Origin: Candidatus Gastranaerophilales bacterium
GTDB taxonomy: Bacteria; Cyanobacteriota; Vampirovibrionia; Gastranaerophilales; Gastranaerophilaceae
Length of the DNA: 64,000 bases
Assembly (NCBI GenBank): GCA_944326685.1
Contig: CALVEV010000031.1
Span: 94,226-158,225, forward strand
Reading direction: 5' to 3'
Shown here: piece after piece, positions 16,951 through 26,106 of the stretch
Numbering within the stretch: position 1 is the first letter of the stretch
Layout: the number at the start of each line of letters is the position of its first letter
Position numbers and translations under genes: made by a program
Notes under the pieces: model-generated
What the model was told of the DNA's origin: nothing
The model's database searches: none
Seen by the model: the letters and a program-made list of their open reading frames with translations, nothing else

Positions 16951-17241
16951 ATGGATGTGTATCGTGATGTTTCAGGTAAGCAAGAAGTGTTATCTATTAG
17001 TTTATTAAATCAAATTTCCGAAGAAATAATTGCCAAAGTCCATTCTTCTGAAGAATTATATGAAGTTGTTGATAGGCAAGCTTTAGAACAATATGCAAGA
17101 AAAGAAGGCTGGAAAAGAGCATATAGAGAAATCCCCCTTCCTCAAGGGTCTGTTACTTTAGAAGTAAGAAAAGATTTACAAGACAGAAGAAATGATTTAG
17201 CTGAGTGGTATTATTTAGAAATAATGGAACAATTTGAATAA
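16951..17241 (+). CDS. Short protein of unknown function
   Basis: A protein of 96 residues with a strong ribosome site (AAGGAGG) 8 bases before ATG. It is mostly helical and charged (LLNQISEEIIAKVHSSEELYEVVDRQALEQYARKEGWKRAYREI), then a short strand (GSVTLEVRKDL) and a helix ending EWYYLEIMEQFE. Not recognised. No signal or membrane span. Its leader matches that of the gene at 9854, so the pair is probably co-regulated. A hairpin at 17273-17300 separates it from dnaA. Confidence 0.75.
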   Translation: MDVYRDVSGKQEVLSISLLNQISEEIIAKVHSSEELYEVVDRQALEQYARKEGWKRAYREIPLPQGSVTLEVRKDLQDRRNDLAEWYYLEIMEQFE

Positions 17242-17272
17242 ATAATAAAGTTATTTTAAATAATAAAAGATG

Positions 17273-17304
17273 GACAAGGTTTATTAAATTAAGCCTTGTC
17301 TTTA
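17273..17304 (+). terminator. Probable terminator ahead of dnaA
   Basis: GACAAGG (17273-17279) and CCTTGTC (17294-17300) form a 7-bp stem followed by TTTAT. It ends the short gene before it. The dnaA -10 box begins only eight bases later. Confidence 0.6.
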
Positions 17305-17307
17305 TGT

Positions 17308-17322
17308 TACAATTTAAATATG
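17308..17322 (+). promoter_or_regulatory. -10-like box for a leaderless dnaA transcript
   Basis: TACAAT at 17308-17313, six bases, then ATG 17320. There is no Shine-Dalgarno site. Confidence 0.4.
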
Positions 17323-18714
17323 GAAATAGTTGAAGTAAAAAGTATATGGAATAAGGTAAAGGAAGAGATAATAAAAACAGTTCCTGCAACTTCTCATCCT
17401 TGGATTATGCCAATGGAAGCCGTAGGTTATGAAAATGATATTTTTTCAGTGATAACTGGTCAATCTTTTGCTATTCAAATTATTCGAAAAAATCATTACC
17501 AACAAATATTAGATGTTTTTTCATCTTTAGGTTACCCTTTGAAAAAATTTGATATTATCTATGATGAAAATTTATCAAAAGAATTAAAGAAACAAAAAGA
17601 GAAAGAATTAAAAGCTCAAAAAAAAGCAGAAGAAAAAACTTTAAAAGAAACAGCATTTGATGGTATGGCAAAAATGCAATCTCAATCCAATTTGAATTTA
17701 AAATATAAGTTTGAGAATTTTGTAGTTGGTGATAATAGTAAATTAGCACATGCTGTTGCATATAATGTTGCACAACATCCTGCTGAGAAATATAATCCAT
17801 TATTTATCTATGGTGGTTCAGGATTAGGTAAAACTCATTTAATGCAAGCAATTGGTCATTATACTTTGTTCAATAATCCCAAATTAAAAGTTCGTTATAT
17901 AAAAACAGAAGATTATGTAAATGAATTAGTAGATAATTTAAGAAAAGGCGGCGATACAAATGATAGAATGGCAAAGTTCCGCCAGAAGTATCGTAATGTA
18001 GATATTTTATTGATTGATGATATTCAATTCGTAGAATCAAAAGGTAGAACAATGGAAGAAATATTCCATACTTTTGATACTTTGTATAATAAAAACAAAC
18101 AGATAGTAATAACCTCAGATAAAAAGCCGAAAGACATTCCAACTTTGCCTGATAGATTAAGAACAAGGTTTGAAATGGGTATAGTTGTTGACATTACTCC
18201 TCCTGATTATGAAACAAGAGTTGCAATTTTAACAAATTTAGCAGAACAGTTAGGATTAAAAATATCTTTCGATGTGTATGATTATATTGCTAAAAATTTT
18301 GAAAATAACGTCAGAGAATTAGAAGGTGCATTTAACAAAGTAACTGCATATGCAGATATAGAAAATGCAGAAATTACATTAGAATATGTAAAAAGAGTTT
18401 TAGGTTGCGATACAAATCAGAAAAAAATATCAATAGAAACTGTAGCGAAGATTTGTTCAGAATTTTATGGAGTAACAGTTAAGGATTTAAAGAGTCCTGC
18501 AAGGGCTCAAAAAATTTCAGATGCAAGGAAGGTATCGGTATATTTAGCTCGTGAGATGATAAAATTAAGCTATGAAGATATAGCAGAATATTTTGATAAA
18601 AAACATCCAACGATTTTGTATTCATATCAAAAGGTAAAAGATGAGTTAAAAACAGATACAAAATTAAAACAAACAATAAGAGAATTAAAACAAGCAATAA
18701 AATCTAATAGTTAA
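17320..18714 (+). CDS. dnaA: Chromosomal replication initiator DnaA
   Basis: A protein of 464 residues from ATG 17320; an upstream in-frame ATG at 17296 would place the start inside the terminator. Domain I is ~1-80 and a Lys/Glu-rich domain II linker ~85-120. The AAA+ domain III has Walker A GGSGLGKTH and Walker B ILLIDDIQF. Domain IV carries the DNA-binding signature ARAQKISDARKVSVYLAREM and KKHPTILYSY. It opens the origin in the family. The neighbours are not dnaN/recF as in many bacteria; recF lies ~45 kb away. No cluster of DnaA boxes is seen around the gene, so the origin is probably elsewhere. Confidence 0.98.
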   Translation: MEIVEVKSIWNKVKEEIIKTVPATSHPWIMPMEAVGYENDIFSVITGQSFAIQIIRKNHYQQILDVFSSLGYPLKKFDIIYDENLSKELKKQKEKELKAQKKAEEKTLKETAFDGMAKMQSQSNLNLKYKFENFVVGDNSKLAHAVAYNVAQHPAEKYNPLFIYGGSGLGKTHLMQAIGHYTLFNNPKLKVRYIKTEDYVNELVDNLRKGGDTNDRMAKFRQKYRNVDILLIDDIQFVESKGRTMEEIFHTFDTLYNKNKQIVITSDKKPKDIPTLPDRLRTRFEMGIVVDITPPDYETRVAILTNLAEQLGLKISFDVYDYIAKNFENNVRELEGAFNKVTAYADIENAEITLEYVKRVLGCDTNQKKISIETVAKICSEFYGVTVKDLKSPARAQKISDARKVSVYLAREMIKLSYEDIAEYFDKKHPTILYSYQKVKDELKTDTKLKQTIRELKQAIKSNS

Positions 18715-18721
18715 CTAAAAC

Positions 18722-18750
18722 TTGTAAAATTAGCTAAAATATTATAAAAT
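18722..18750 (+). promoter_or_regulatory. Sigma-70-type promoter for ribH
   Basis: TTGTAA (18722-18727), a 17-base spacer and TAAAAT (18745-18750), 23 bases before the ribH ATG. Confidence 0.55.
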
Positions 18751-18773
18751 AAACCCAATGGAGAGGTAAAAAT

Positions 18774-19235
18774 ATGAAGACAATAGAAGGTGTATTGACA
18801 ACAAGTGGAGAAAGATTTTGTATAATCATTTCAAGATTCAATGAGTTTATTGGTTCAAAATTATTATCAGGAGCAATAGATGAATTAAGAAGACATGGAG
18901 TAGACGAAAATAATATTGATGTAGTATGGGTTCCAGGTGCATTTGAAATACCATTAGTTGCTAAAAAGTGTGCATCTTCAAATAAATATAATGCAATAAT
19001 AACATTAGGAGCAGTAATAAAAGGCTCAACAAGTCATTATGATTATGTATGTGCAGAAGTTTCTAAAGGTGTAGCGTCAGTTGGATTAGAAACCGGAGTA
19101 CCTGTAATATTTGGTGTTTTAACAACTGATAATATAGAACAAGCTATAGAAAGAGCAGGAACAAAAGCTGGTAATAAAGGTTCAGATGCCGCAAAATCAG
19201 CAATTGAAATGGCAAATCTTTTAAAACAAATATAA
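18774..19235 (+). CDS. ribH: 6,7-dimethyl-8-ribityllumazine synthase
   Basis: A protein of 153 residues, the standard size. [10 protein letters not shown] and [17 protein letters not shown] are the family motifs, with His in the phosphate-binding catalytic loop; [15 protein letters not shown] follows. It condenses the ribityl-pyrimidine with dihydroxybutanone phosphate in riboflavin synthesis. GGAGAGG precedes the ATG. No other rib gene is close, and the next genes (murQ, gpsA) belong to other pathways although they appear to be in the same transcript. Confidence 0.97.
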   Translation: MKTIEGVLTTSGERFCIIISRFNEFIGSKLLSGAIDELRRHGVDENNIDVVWVPGAFEIPLVAKKCASSNKYNAIITLGAVIKGSTSHYDYVCAEVSKGVASVGLETGVPVIFGVLTTDNIEQAIERAGTKAGNKGSDAAKSAIEMANLLKQI

Positions 19236-19253
19236 AAGATAAAAGGATATTTG

Positions 19254-20135
19254 ATGAGCGAAATAATAACAGAATATCGTAATGAAAATACAAAAGATAT
19301 AGATTTATTACCAACTATCGACATTGTTAGAAAAATTAATAATGAAGATAAGATTGTTGCTTTGGCAGTAGAATATGAATTAGAAAACATAGCAAAGGCT
19401 GTAGATGTAATTTCAAAACAATTTTTACAAGGTGGCAAGTTAGTATATTTTGGCGCTGGAACATCTGGGCGTTTAGGTATTTTGGATGCTTCTGAATGTC
19501 CTCCAACTTTTAGTGTTGATTCTTCTATGGTTCAAGGTGTAATTGCAGGTGGTGATATTGCAATGCGTTATGCTGTAGAAGGAGCAGAAGACAATTTTGA
19601 AGCAGGTTGTGCAGATGCCAAAATTTTGAATAAAGAAGACGTATGTGTTGTTATTTCTGCTAGTGGCAATCCTAAATATTTATTAGGAGTATTGTCATAT
19701 GCCGAAGAAATTGGTTGTAAGACAATAGGTATAACATGTAATTCAAAAGCAAAGATAGCAGAAGAAGTTGGAACATTAATTTGTGTAGAAGTTGGTCCTG
19801 AAGTAATAGCAGGTTCAAGCCGTTTGAAAGCTGGTACTGCGCAAAAAATGGTTCTGAATATGTTAACAACAGGCTCAATGATAAAGATAGGAAAAACTTA
19901 TGAAAACTTTATGATTGACTTAAATGCAACAAATGAAAAATTAAAAGATAGAGCCATTAGAATTGTCTCACAAATTGCAGGAGTTTCATTTGCAGTTGCT
20001 TATGAAAAATTAATTAACTGTAATTGGAAAATAAAAACAGCTATTGTCTCTTTAATATTAGAAATATCACCAGAAGATGCTAATAGAAAATTAGAATTAA
20101 AGAATGGTGTTTTAAGGAAGGTTATAAAACAATAA
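19254..20135 (+). CDS. murQ: N-acetylmuramic acid 6-phosphate etherase
   Basis: A protein of 293 residues from ATG 19254; a TTG three bases earlier is a less likely start given the AAAGGA site. The SIS-domain signature YFGAGTSGRLGILDASECPPTF includes the catalytic Glu region, and CVVISASGNPKYLLG and SSRLKAGTAQKMVLNM follow. It removes lactate from MurNAc-6-P during peptidoglycan recycling, yielding GlcNAc-6-P. An MpaA-like amidase at 49962 points to the same process. No MurNAc transporter or kinase is in the window. 18 bases after ribH. Confidence 0.96.
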   Translation: MSEIITEYRNENTKDIDLLPTIDIVRKINNEDKIVALAVEYELENIAKAVDVISKQFLQGGKLVYFGAGTSGRLGILDASECPPTFSVDSSMVQGVIAGGDIAMRYAVEGAEDNFEAGCADAKILNKEDVCVVISASGNPKYLLGVLSYAEEIGCKTIGITCNSKAKIAEEVGTLICVEVGPEVIAGSSRLKAGTAQKMVLNMLTTGSMIKIGKTYENFMIDLNATNEKLKDRAIRIVSQIAGVSFAVAYEKLINCNWKIKTAIVSLILEISPEDANRKLELKNGVLRKVIKQ

Positions 20136-20148
20136 GAGAGGGTTATAA

Positions 20149-21150
20149 ATGAAATTAACAGTACTTGGAGCAGGATGTTGGGGGTTAACTTTAGCTTGGT
20201 TATTAACAGATAACTTTGATGAAGTAGTTGTATGGGGTCGTCATTGTGATTTATATGAAGATTTAATTAAAAATAAACATGCATCAAAACCATTAGAAGT
20301 ACAGTTAAAAGAAAGTGTTATTGTTACTTCAGATTTAGAAAGTGCAATAAAAGATTCCGATATAATTTTATCAGTAGTAGCTACATCTGGTATGAGAGAT
20401 GTATGTGAAAATCTTAAAAAAGCAGGAATCAAATCATCACAAATATTAGTAAATGCATCAAAAGGTATTGAGTTAAATACTTTGATGAGAATGTCTGAAG
20501 TTATAAAAGATGTATTACCAGAACAAAAATTGGCTATACTTTCAGGTCCTACTTTAGCAAAAGAGGTATTACAAGGTAAACCTACAGCAGCATCAGTTGC
20601 GTCAGATGATATGGAAGTTGCAAAATTTGTTCAAGAACATTGTAATGTTCCGAATAGATTTAGATTATATTCTAATAAAGATGTAATTGGAGTTGAACTG
20701 GGTGGTAGCTTAAAGAATGTTATAGCAATTGCATCAGGCTTTGCTCATGCAATGAATCTTGGTGATAACTGTGCTGGTTCATTGTTGACAAGAGGTATGG
20801 CTGAAATCGTTCGTTTAAGTGTTAAATTAGGAGCAAGTCCATCAACTTTATATGGTCTATCTGGTATGGGTGATTTAATTGCAACTTGTTCAAGTCCAAT
20901 GTCAAGAAATTATACAGTTGGATCTTTGTTAGGACAAGGTAAAAAGATTGATGATATATTAGCTACTTTAGGTTCTGTTGCAGAAGGTGTTAAGACTTCA
21001 AAGGCAGTATGTGATTTAGCTAAAAAATTGGGAGTTGATGTTCCTGTATCTCAGGCAATATATGATGCGGTTTATACAGATATCACACCTCAAGAAGTTT
21101 TGAGCCGATTAATGAATAGAAAATTAAAAGAAGAAGAAAATTATGATTAA
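20149..21150 (+). CDS. gpsA: Glycerol-3-phosphate dehydrogenase [NAD(P)+]
   Basis: A protein of 333 residues. VLGAGCWGLTLAWLL is the N-terminal nucleotide-binding loop; the common form is GxGxxG, so Cys replaces Gly (GAGCWG). NASKGIE, LSGPTLAKEV, ELGGSLKNVIAIASG (catalytic Lys) and GLSGMGDLIATCSS are all present. It reduces dihydroxyacetone phosphate to glycerol-3-phosphate for phospholipid synthesis. GAGAGGG precedes the ATG. It overlaps the next gene by 8 bases. Confidence 0.97.
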   Translation: MKLTVLGAGCWGLTLAWLLTDNFDEVVVWGRHCDLYEDLIKNKHASKPLEVQLKESVIVTSDLESAIKDSDIILSVVATSGMRDVCENLKKAGIKSSQILVNASKGIELNTLMRMSEVIKDVLPEQKLAILSGPTLAKEVLQGKPTAASVASDDMEVAKFVQEHCNVPNRFRLYSNKDVIGVELGGSLKNVIAIASGFAHAMNLGDNCAGSLLTRGMAEIVRLSVKLGASPSTLYGLSGMGDLIATCSSPMSRNYTVGSLLGQGKKIDDILATLGSVAEGVKTSKAVCDLAKKLGVDVPVSQAIYDAVYTDITPQEVLSRLMNRKLKEEENYD

Positions 21151-22081
21151 ATATGCAGTAAACTATATAAAAAATACTTTTGTACCGGTAGAAGTATCAG
21201 ATAATACTGTACTTGTTGATGGACAGTATATTCTTGTAAGGACTGAAAAAGGAGAAGAAGCATTAAAGGTCCATGTTGTTAACCCTAAAATAGCTGAATT
21301 ATGGGAAAAACAACAAGAAAAACCTGCACCATTTCCTTTTATTCGAGTAATGACTAAGCAGGATTTAGAATTTTATGAAGAAATAAAAAAAGAAGAAGTA
21401 ACTTCATTTTTTAAATGTAAGGCTTTAGTAGAAAAACTAAAATTATCAATGAATTTGGTACAATGTAGAATTACTTTTGATAAAAGAAAAATAACATTTT
21501 ATTATACAGCTCCAGAAAGAGTTGATTTTAGAGAACTATTGAAAGAGTTGACTCAAGTATTTAAAAGAACAAGAATAGATTTACGTCATATTGGGGTAAG
21601 AGATGAAACTTCATTAATGGAAGGTGCTGGCATGTGCGGTAAGCCTTTCTGCTGTTGTTCATATAAACGTAAGTTTGAACCAATAAATGTTAAATTAGCA
21701 AGAGATCAAGGAATGCCTATTACTCCATCAAAGATTTCGGGTACATGTGGAAGACTATTATGTTGCTTGAATTATGAATACTCAAATTATATAGAAGCAG
21801 CAAAAGATATGCCTCCAATAGGTTCAACAGTAATGACTCCAAATGGATTAGGTAAGATATGTTACATTAAATTCTTAAATGGAATTGTTGCAGTTAAGTT
21901 AGAAGATGGTAAAACATATGAGTATCAAAAATCTGATATAGAAATGGTTGATGCTGATGTAAATGTTGATATAGATATAAATGTTCCATTAGTTCAATCA
22001 TATGCCGAAGATGAGAAAGTTGATATGAAACAATTAAAACAATTAGAAGATGATAGAAATAGTTCTACAGGAAATGTTTAA
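21143..22081 (+). CDS. PSP1-domain protein (RicT/YaaT family)
   Basis: A protein of 312 residues. The central block CGKPFCCCSYKRKF and SGTCGRLLCCLNYE is the conserved cysteine-rich PSP1 signature; in the Bacillus family member RicT these proteins bind an iron-sulfur cluster and help RNase Y-mediated RNA processing. ERVDFRELLKELTQVFKRTRIDLRHIGVRDE is also typical. The last ~45 residues are acidic and variable. Its start lies inside gpsA (8-base overlap), indicating coupled translation. Last gene of the ribH-murQ-gpsA run. Confidence 0.9.
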   Translation: MIKYAVNYIKNTFVPVEVSDNTVLVDGQYILVRTEKGEEALKVHVVNPKIAELWEKQQEKPAPFPFIRVMTKQDLEFYEEIKKEEVTSFFKCKALVEKLKLSMNLVQCRITFDKRKITFYYTAPERVDFRELLKELTQVFKRTRIDLRHIGVRDETSLMEGAGMCGKPFCCCSYKRKFEPINVKLARDQGMPITPSKISGTCGRLLCCLNYEYSNYIEAAKDMPPIGSTVMTPNGLGKICYIKFLNGIVAVKLEDGKTYEYQKSDIEMVDADVNVDIDINVPLVQSYAEDEKVDMKQLKQLEDDRNSSTGNV

Positions 22082-22104
22082 TTGTAACAAATAATAAATT
22101 CTTT

Positions 22105-22131
22105 AAAAGCCTCTTAAATAGAGGCTTTTTT
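22105..22131 (+). terminator. Rho-independent terminator
   Basis: AAAAGCCTC / GAGGCTTTT with a seven-base loop and T tail, 24 bases after the PSP1 gene. Confidence 0.85.
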
Positions 22132-22488
22132 AATTGAAAAAGTGTAGTAGAAATAATGAAATATTAAGTTTTGTAACAAAAATATATATAAAGTATTTAC
22201 AAAAATAATTATATTTGCAATAATGATTATGTAAGAAATAAAGAAGAAGGTTATAAAACAACAACTATTACATGTGGCTTTTTAATGCCAATACAACAAC
22301 TATCTACATTTTTTACAAATCAAACTTAAAAGAATTGAAGTTTGAGAGAAATCCAAAAACTATCACAATATGACTTAATAGACGATAACTCAATACTTTT
22401 CGAGGAATGTCGAATAGTTTGTGTTGCGGTAGTTAGATAATGACAACTTAACACGATGTTAGACATATAATTTCGAAAGGAGATTGAA
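22132..22488 (+). other. Long flagellin leader / intergenic region
   Basis: About 350 bases without a gene. It holds a direct repeat of ACAACAACTAT (around 22258 and 22293), an inverted repeat TCAAACTT/AAGTTTGA (22320-22345) and a strong ribosome site GAAAGGAG at 22474-22481. A possible promoter is TTTACA, 17 bases, AATAAT near 22195-22224, which would leave a ~260-base structured 5' leader. No clear sigma-28 promoter was found. Confidence 0.45.
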
Positions 22489-23505
22489 ATGGTACTCACA
22501 ATCAACACAAACATGGGGGCATTACAAGCCCAACACGCATTAGCAAGTTCAACGAATTCGTTGAATAAGTCAATTGAAAGAATGACTACCGGTTTTAAAA
22601 TTAACTCAGCAGCAGATGATGCAGCAGGATTAGCAGTTGCAACAAAAATGGAAACAAAATTGAATTCAATATCAGTTGCAGAATCAAATGCTCAATTAGG
22701 TAGTTCATTAATCAGTACAATTGAAGGTAACTATGGTGTAATTCAAGATCACTTACAACGTATCAGAGATTTGACCGAACAAGCAGCAAACGGAACTTAC
22801 GCATCAGATTCATTAAGAGCAATTCAGTCAGAAATATCTCAAAGATTAGATGAAATCGACCGTGTAACAGCAAATACAGAGTATAATGGAATGTATTTGA
22901 TTGCAGGTGACGCAGATTTATCTACAAATGGTTTGGACTTACAAGTAGGTATTACATCAAGTACAAATTCTGTAATTACATTAGATGCAGATTTGTTCAG
23001 ATCTTGTAAAGCTTCATCATTATTAAACTTTGGAGATGCAATAGGTGCAGGTGCAGATGGTGTAATAAATACAGATGGAAAAGAAGTATCGATGGGGGCT
23101 ATTGATACAAAAGATAAGTTTGCAAAATTATGTGCAGGTTTAGCTACAGCTAGAGATGCTTATGGTAATGTTGATGTTCCTGATCCAAATGGTGGCACAG
23201 ATGTTAATACAACATTAGAAGGAACCTTCGGTGCAAACCAAATGTTGGCGACAATAGACTATGCATTAGCTGATATATCAGACAGAATGACTATCTTAGG
23301 TGCGACTCAAAACAGAGTAGATTCTGCACAAGAAGCATTACAAGTACAATCAGATAACTTGACATCATCATTATCTACTGTAAGAGATGCAGATATTGCA
23401 GCAGAATCTTCATCATTCGTTTCAGCTCAGATTCTTCAACAAGCATCAGCGTCATTATTGACGACTGCTAACCAAACTCCATCAATTGCGTTGAACTTAA
23501 TCTAG
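22489..23505 (+). CDS. Flagellin
   Basis: A protein of 338 residues. The N-terminal D0/D1 region is typical (INTNMGALQAQHALASSTNS, IERMTTGFKINSAADDAAGL, QAANGTYASDSLRAIQSEIS), and the C-terminal D1/D0 closes with VRDADIAAESSSFVSAQILQ and a final LNLI. The middle (~140-250) is short and variable and forms the exposed D2-like part. Flagellins assemble the filament after export by the FlhA-containing type III apparatus. The gene is single, with its own leader and terminator; no chaperone or other flagellar gene adjoins it. The only related item nearby is the FlhA_C-like gene at 57215. Confidence 0.96.
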   Translation: MVLTINTNMGALQAQHALASSTNSLNKSIERMTTGFKINSAADDAAGLAVATKMETKLNSISVAESNAQLGSSLISTIEGNYGVIQDHLQRIRDLTEQAANGTYASDSLRAIQSEISQRLDEIDRVTANTEYNGMYLIAGDADLSTNGLDLQVGITSSTNSVITLDADLFRSCKASSLLNFGDAIGAGADGVINTDGKEVSMGAIDTKDKFAKLCAGLATARDAYGNVDVPDPNGGTDVNTTLEGTFGANQMLATIDYALADISDRMTILGATQNRVDSAQEALQVQSDNLTSSLSTVRDADIAAESSSFVSAQILQQASASLLTTANQTPSIALNLI

Positions 23506-23586
23506 TAATAGGAAATGAATGATATGAATAAAGAAATAAAAAGTATAAAAATCTAAATATAGCTGTTGATTGTGATATTATTAAAT

Positions 23587-23621
23587 GGCAAGGGCTGAAA
23601 AGTTTCTTGCCGTTTTTTTTT
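23587..23621 (+). terminator. Rho-independent terminator of the flagellin gene
   Basis: GGCAAG / CTTGCC stem followed by nine T, 82 bases after the stop codon. Confidence 0.85.
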
Positions 23622-23686
23622 AGGGGTAAATGAGGATGAATTTATAGATATAAAAATAATAGATATAATTTTTTTTATATTTATAG

Positions 23687-23701
23687 TAGAATTTGGTTAT
23701 G
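23687..23701 (+). promoter_or_regulatory. -10-like box for a leaderless proB transcript
   Basis: TAGAAT at 23687-23692, six bases, then ATG 23699; no Shine-Dalgarno site. Confidence 0.4.
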
Positions 23702-24841
23702 GATAGAAAAGAATTTTTAAATGTTAAAAGAATTGTAATTAAACTTGGTACAAATGTATTAAGAAATGAAGACGGAGATGTTGCATTATCTCGTATATAT
23801 TCTTATATTGAGGATATCTCAAAACTTGTAAAATCAGGTAAAGAAGTTATTTTAGTAACATCAGGTGCCGTTGGTTTAGGCAAAAAAAAGATAGGTTTAT
23901 CCAATACTGATGGTGTTGCTTTGAAACAAGCATGTGCTGCTATTGGTCAAAGTCGTTTGATGTCATTATATGAAGAAGGTTTTGATACATATAATGTTGT
24001 TGCAGCCCAAATTCTTTTAACAGAAGATGATTTTTCGCAAAGAAAAAAATATTTAAGTTTAAGAACTACATTAAATCGTTTATTAGAGATGAAGGCAGTT
24101 CCTATTATCAATCAGAATGATACAGTATCTGTCATAGATTTTGATGATGCATTTAATACAATGCAAGTATGTTTTGCAGATAATGATAAACTTTCAGCTC
24201 TTGTTGCAAGTGAATTAGATGCTGATTTATTATTAATATTATCAGATGTAGATGGGTTATATGATTCAAATCCAAAAGATAATCCGAATGCTAAAATGAT
24301 AAAAGAAGTTGTTGGAGTTACTGATGAAATAAGAGCATTGGGTTCTGATGCCTCAGAAGGTGGTAGAGGTGGAATGAGGACTAAGCTAGAAGCTGCAAGG
24401 CTTGTTACAAGGTTTGGTGGTAAAGCTCTTATTGCAAATGGTAAAATACCATATGTAATTAGTGAAATTTTCAATCAAAAAGAAATCGGCACTATGTTTA
24501 TTCCAAATAACGAAAATCTATCAGAAAAGAAACGTTGGATTGGTTATGCAACAAATATTGTTGGAAAATTGATTGTTAATAATGGCGCAAAAGATGCAAT
24601 ATTAAATAAGGAATCAAGTTTGCTACCGATAGGTGTAATTGGTGTTGTAAATGATTTTAAACGTGGAGAAGTAATTTCTATCCACGATGAAAATGATGTT
24701 GAATTTGCGCGTGGAATTGTAAATTATAATTCAGATGACTGTAAGAGAATTATTGGGAACCATTCAAATGAAATTTTAAAAGTTTTGGGTTTCAAGAATT
24801 ATGATGCAATAATAACAAGAGATAATATAACAATTTTATAG
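23699..24841 (+). CDS. proB: Glutamate 5-kinase
   Basis: A protein of 380 residues from ATG 23699; TTG 23693 is in frame but too close to the -10-like box. The amino-acid-kinase domain has RIVIKLGTNVLRNEDG, LVTSGAVGLGKKKIG, PIINQNDTVS, FADNDKLSALVA and GGRGGMRTKLEAA. A PUA domain fills ~275-370 (GVIGVVNDFKRGEVISIHDE), as in full-length ProB. It phosphorylates glutamate, the first step of proline synthesis, and is usually feedback-inhibited by proline. 10 bases before proA. Confidence 0.97.
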   Translation: MDRKEFLNVKRIVIKLGTNVLRNEDGDVALSRIYSYIEDISKLVKSGKEVILVTSGAVGLGKKKIGLSNTDGVALKQACAAIGQSRLMSLYEEGFDTYNVVAAQILLTEDDFSQRKKYLSLRTTLNRLLEMKAVPIINQNDTVSVIDFDDAFNTMQVCFADNDKLSALVASELDADLLLILSDVDGLYDSNPKDNPNAKMIKEVVGVTDEIRALGSDASEGGRGGMRTKLEAARLVTRFGGKALIANGKIPYVISEIFNQKEIGTMFIPNNENLSEKKRWIGYATNIVGKLIVNNGAKDAILNKESSLLPIGVIGVVNDFKRGEVISIHDENDVEFARGIVNYNSDDCKRIIGNHSNEILKVLGFKNYDAIITRDNITIL

Positions 24842-24851
24842 GGGTGTTGTT

Positions 24852-26105
24852 TTGAATAAGGAATTTTTAGAGATTGCAAAGAACGCTAAAATAGCGTCAA
24901 TTAATGCACAAAAATTATCAAATGATATAAAAAATCAAGCATTAAAAACTATTGCAAAAAGATTAGAAGAAAAGAAAGAAGAAGTTTTTGATGCTAATAA
25001 ACAAGATATGAAAGAGGCTGAGGAATTATTAAAAAATGGAGAAATATCTCAGTCAATGTATAATAGATTGAAACTTGATGAAAATAAAATGCGCGATATG
25101 ATTCAAGGTTTGGTTGATATTTCTAAACTTCCTGATCCTGTTAATAAAAAACTATTCGAAAGAGAATTGGACAAAGGTTTGATATTAACAAAAGTTACTT
25201 GTCCTATTGGGGTTCTTGGAATTATATTTGAGGCAAGACCTGATGTAATATCTCAGATTTCAGCTTTAGCAATAAAATCATCAAATGCTGTTATATTAAA
25301 AGGTGGTAAAGAATCTATAAATACAAATAAAGCTATTTTAGGAATAATAAATTCGGCTCTAGATTCTGTTGAAGGATTTCCAAAAAATATGCTAAATCAA
25401 GTATTTTCAAGAGATGACGTAAAAGAAATGCTTGAAGCAGATAAGTATATTGATTTAATCATTCCAAGAGGTGGAAATTCTTTGGTTCAATTTATTAAAT
25501 CAAATACAAAGATTCCAGTATTAGGTCATGCAGATGGAATTTGTCATATATTCGTTGATGAAACAGCAGATTATGATATGGCTAAAAAGGTTATAATTGA
25601 TGCAAAGACTCAGTATCCAAGTGCTTGTAATGCTGTTGAAACTTTATTAATTAGTGATAAATTTTCAAGGGCAGACGAATTATTGAAAGAATTAGAAAAT
25701 GCCGGTATTAAATTAATTTCTAATCCTGAAAGTTGGCATAAAGAATATTCAGATAAGATATTAGCTTATAAATATGTATCATCAGTTGGAGAAGCAATTG
25801 AACATATTAATGAATATGGTTCTGGTCATACAGAATCTATTATTACATCAGATAAGAATAATGCAGAATTATTTATGGATATGGTAGACTCTGCAGGTGT
25901 TTATCATAATGCATCAACAAGATTTGCAGATGGTTTTAGATATGGATTCGGGGCAGAAGTTGGTATTTCAACAAATAAAACTCACGCAAGAGGTCCTGTT
26001 GGTATGGATGGACTTGTAATTTATAAATATAAATTAAGAGGTTCTGGTGATACAGTAATTGATTATGTAAAAGGTGAAAAACACTTTACACATAAGGATT
26101 TATAA
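24852..26105 (+). CDS. proA: Gamma-glutamyl phosphate reductase
   Basis: A protein of 417 residues starting at TTG 24852 with GGGGTG upstream. Aldehyde-dehydrogenase-type motifs: VTCPIGVLGIIFEARPDV, NAVILKGGKES, and the catalytic-Cys region KTQYPSACNAVETLL. HNASTRFADGFRYGFGAEVG closes the family signature. It reduces glutamyl-5-phosphate to the semialdehyde, the second step of proline synthesis. ProC is not in the window. tyrA begins immediately after the stop. Confidence 0.97.
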   Translation: MNKEFLEIAKNAKIASINAQKLSNDIKNQALKTIAKRLEEKKEEVFDANKQDMKEAEELLKNGEISQSMYNRLKLDENKMRDMIQGLVDISKLPDPVNKKLFERELDKGLILTKVTCPIGVLGIIFEARPDVISQISALAIKSSNAVILKGGKESINTNKAILGIINSALDSVEGFPKNMLNQVFSRDDVKEMLEADKYIDLIIPRGGNSLVQFIKSNTKIPVLGHADGICHIFVDETADYDMAKKVIIDAKTQYPSACNAVETLLISDKFSRADELLKELENAGIKLISNPESWHKEYSDKILAYKYVSSVGEAIEHINEYGSGHTESIITSDKNNAELFMDMVDSAGVYHNASTRFADGFRYGFGAEVGISTNKTHARGPVGMDGLVIYKYKLRGSGDTVIDYVKGEKHFTHKDL

Positions 26106-26106
26106 T

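Noticed and set aside
22381..22388. GACGATAA, similar to a sigma-28 -10 element
   Set aside because: No TAAA at the proper distance upstream (ATCA is there), so not reported as a flagellar promoter.
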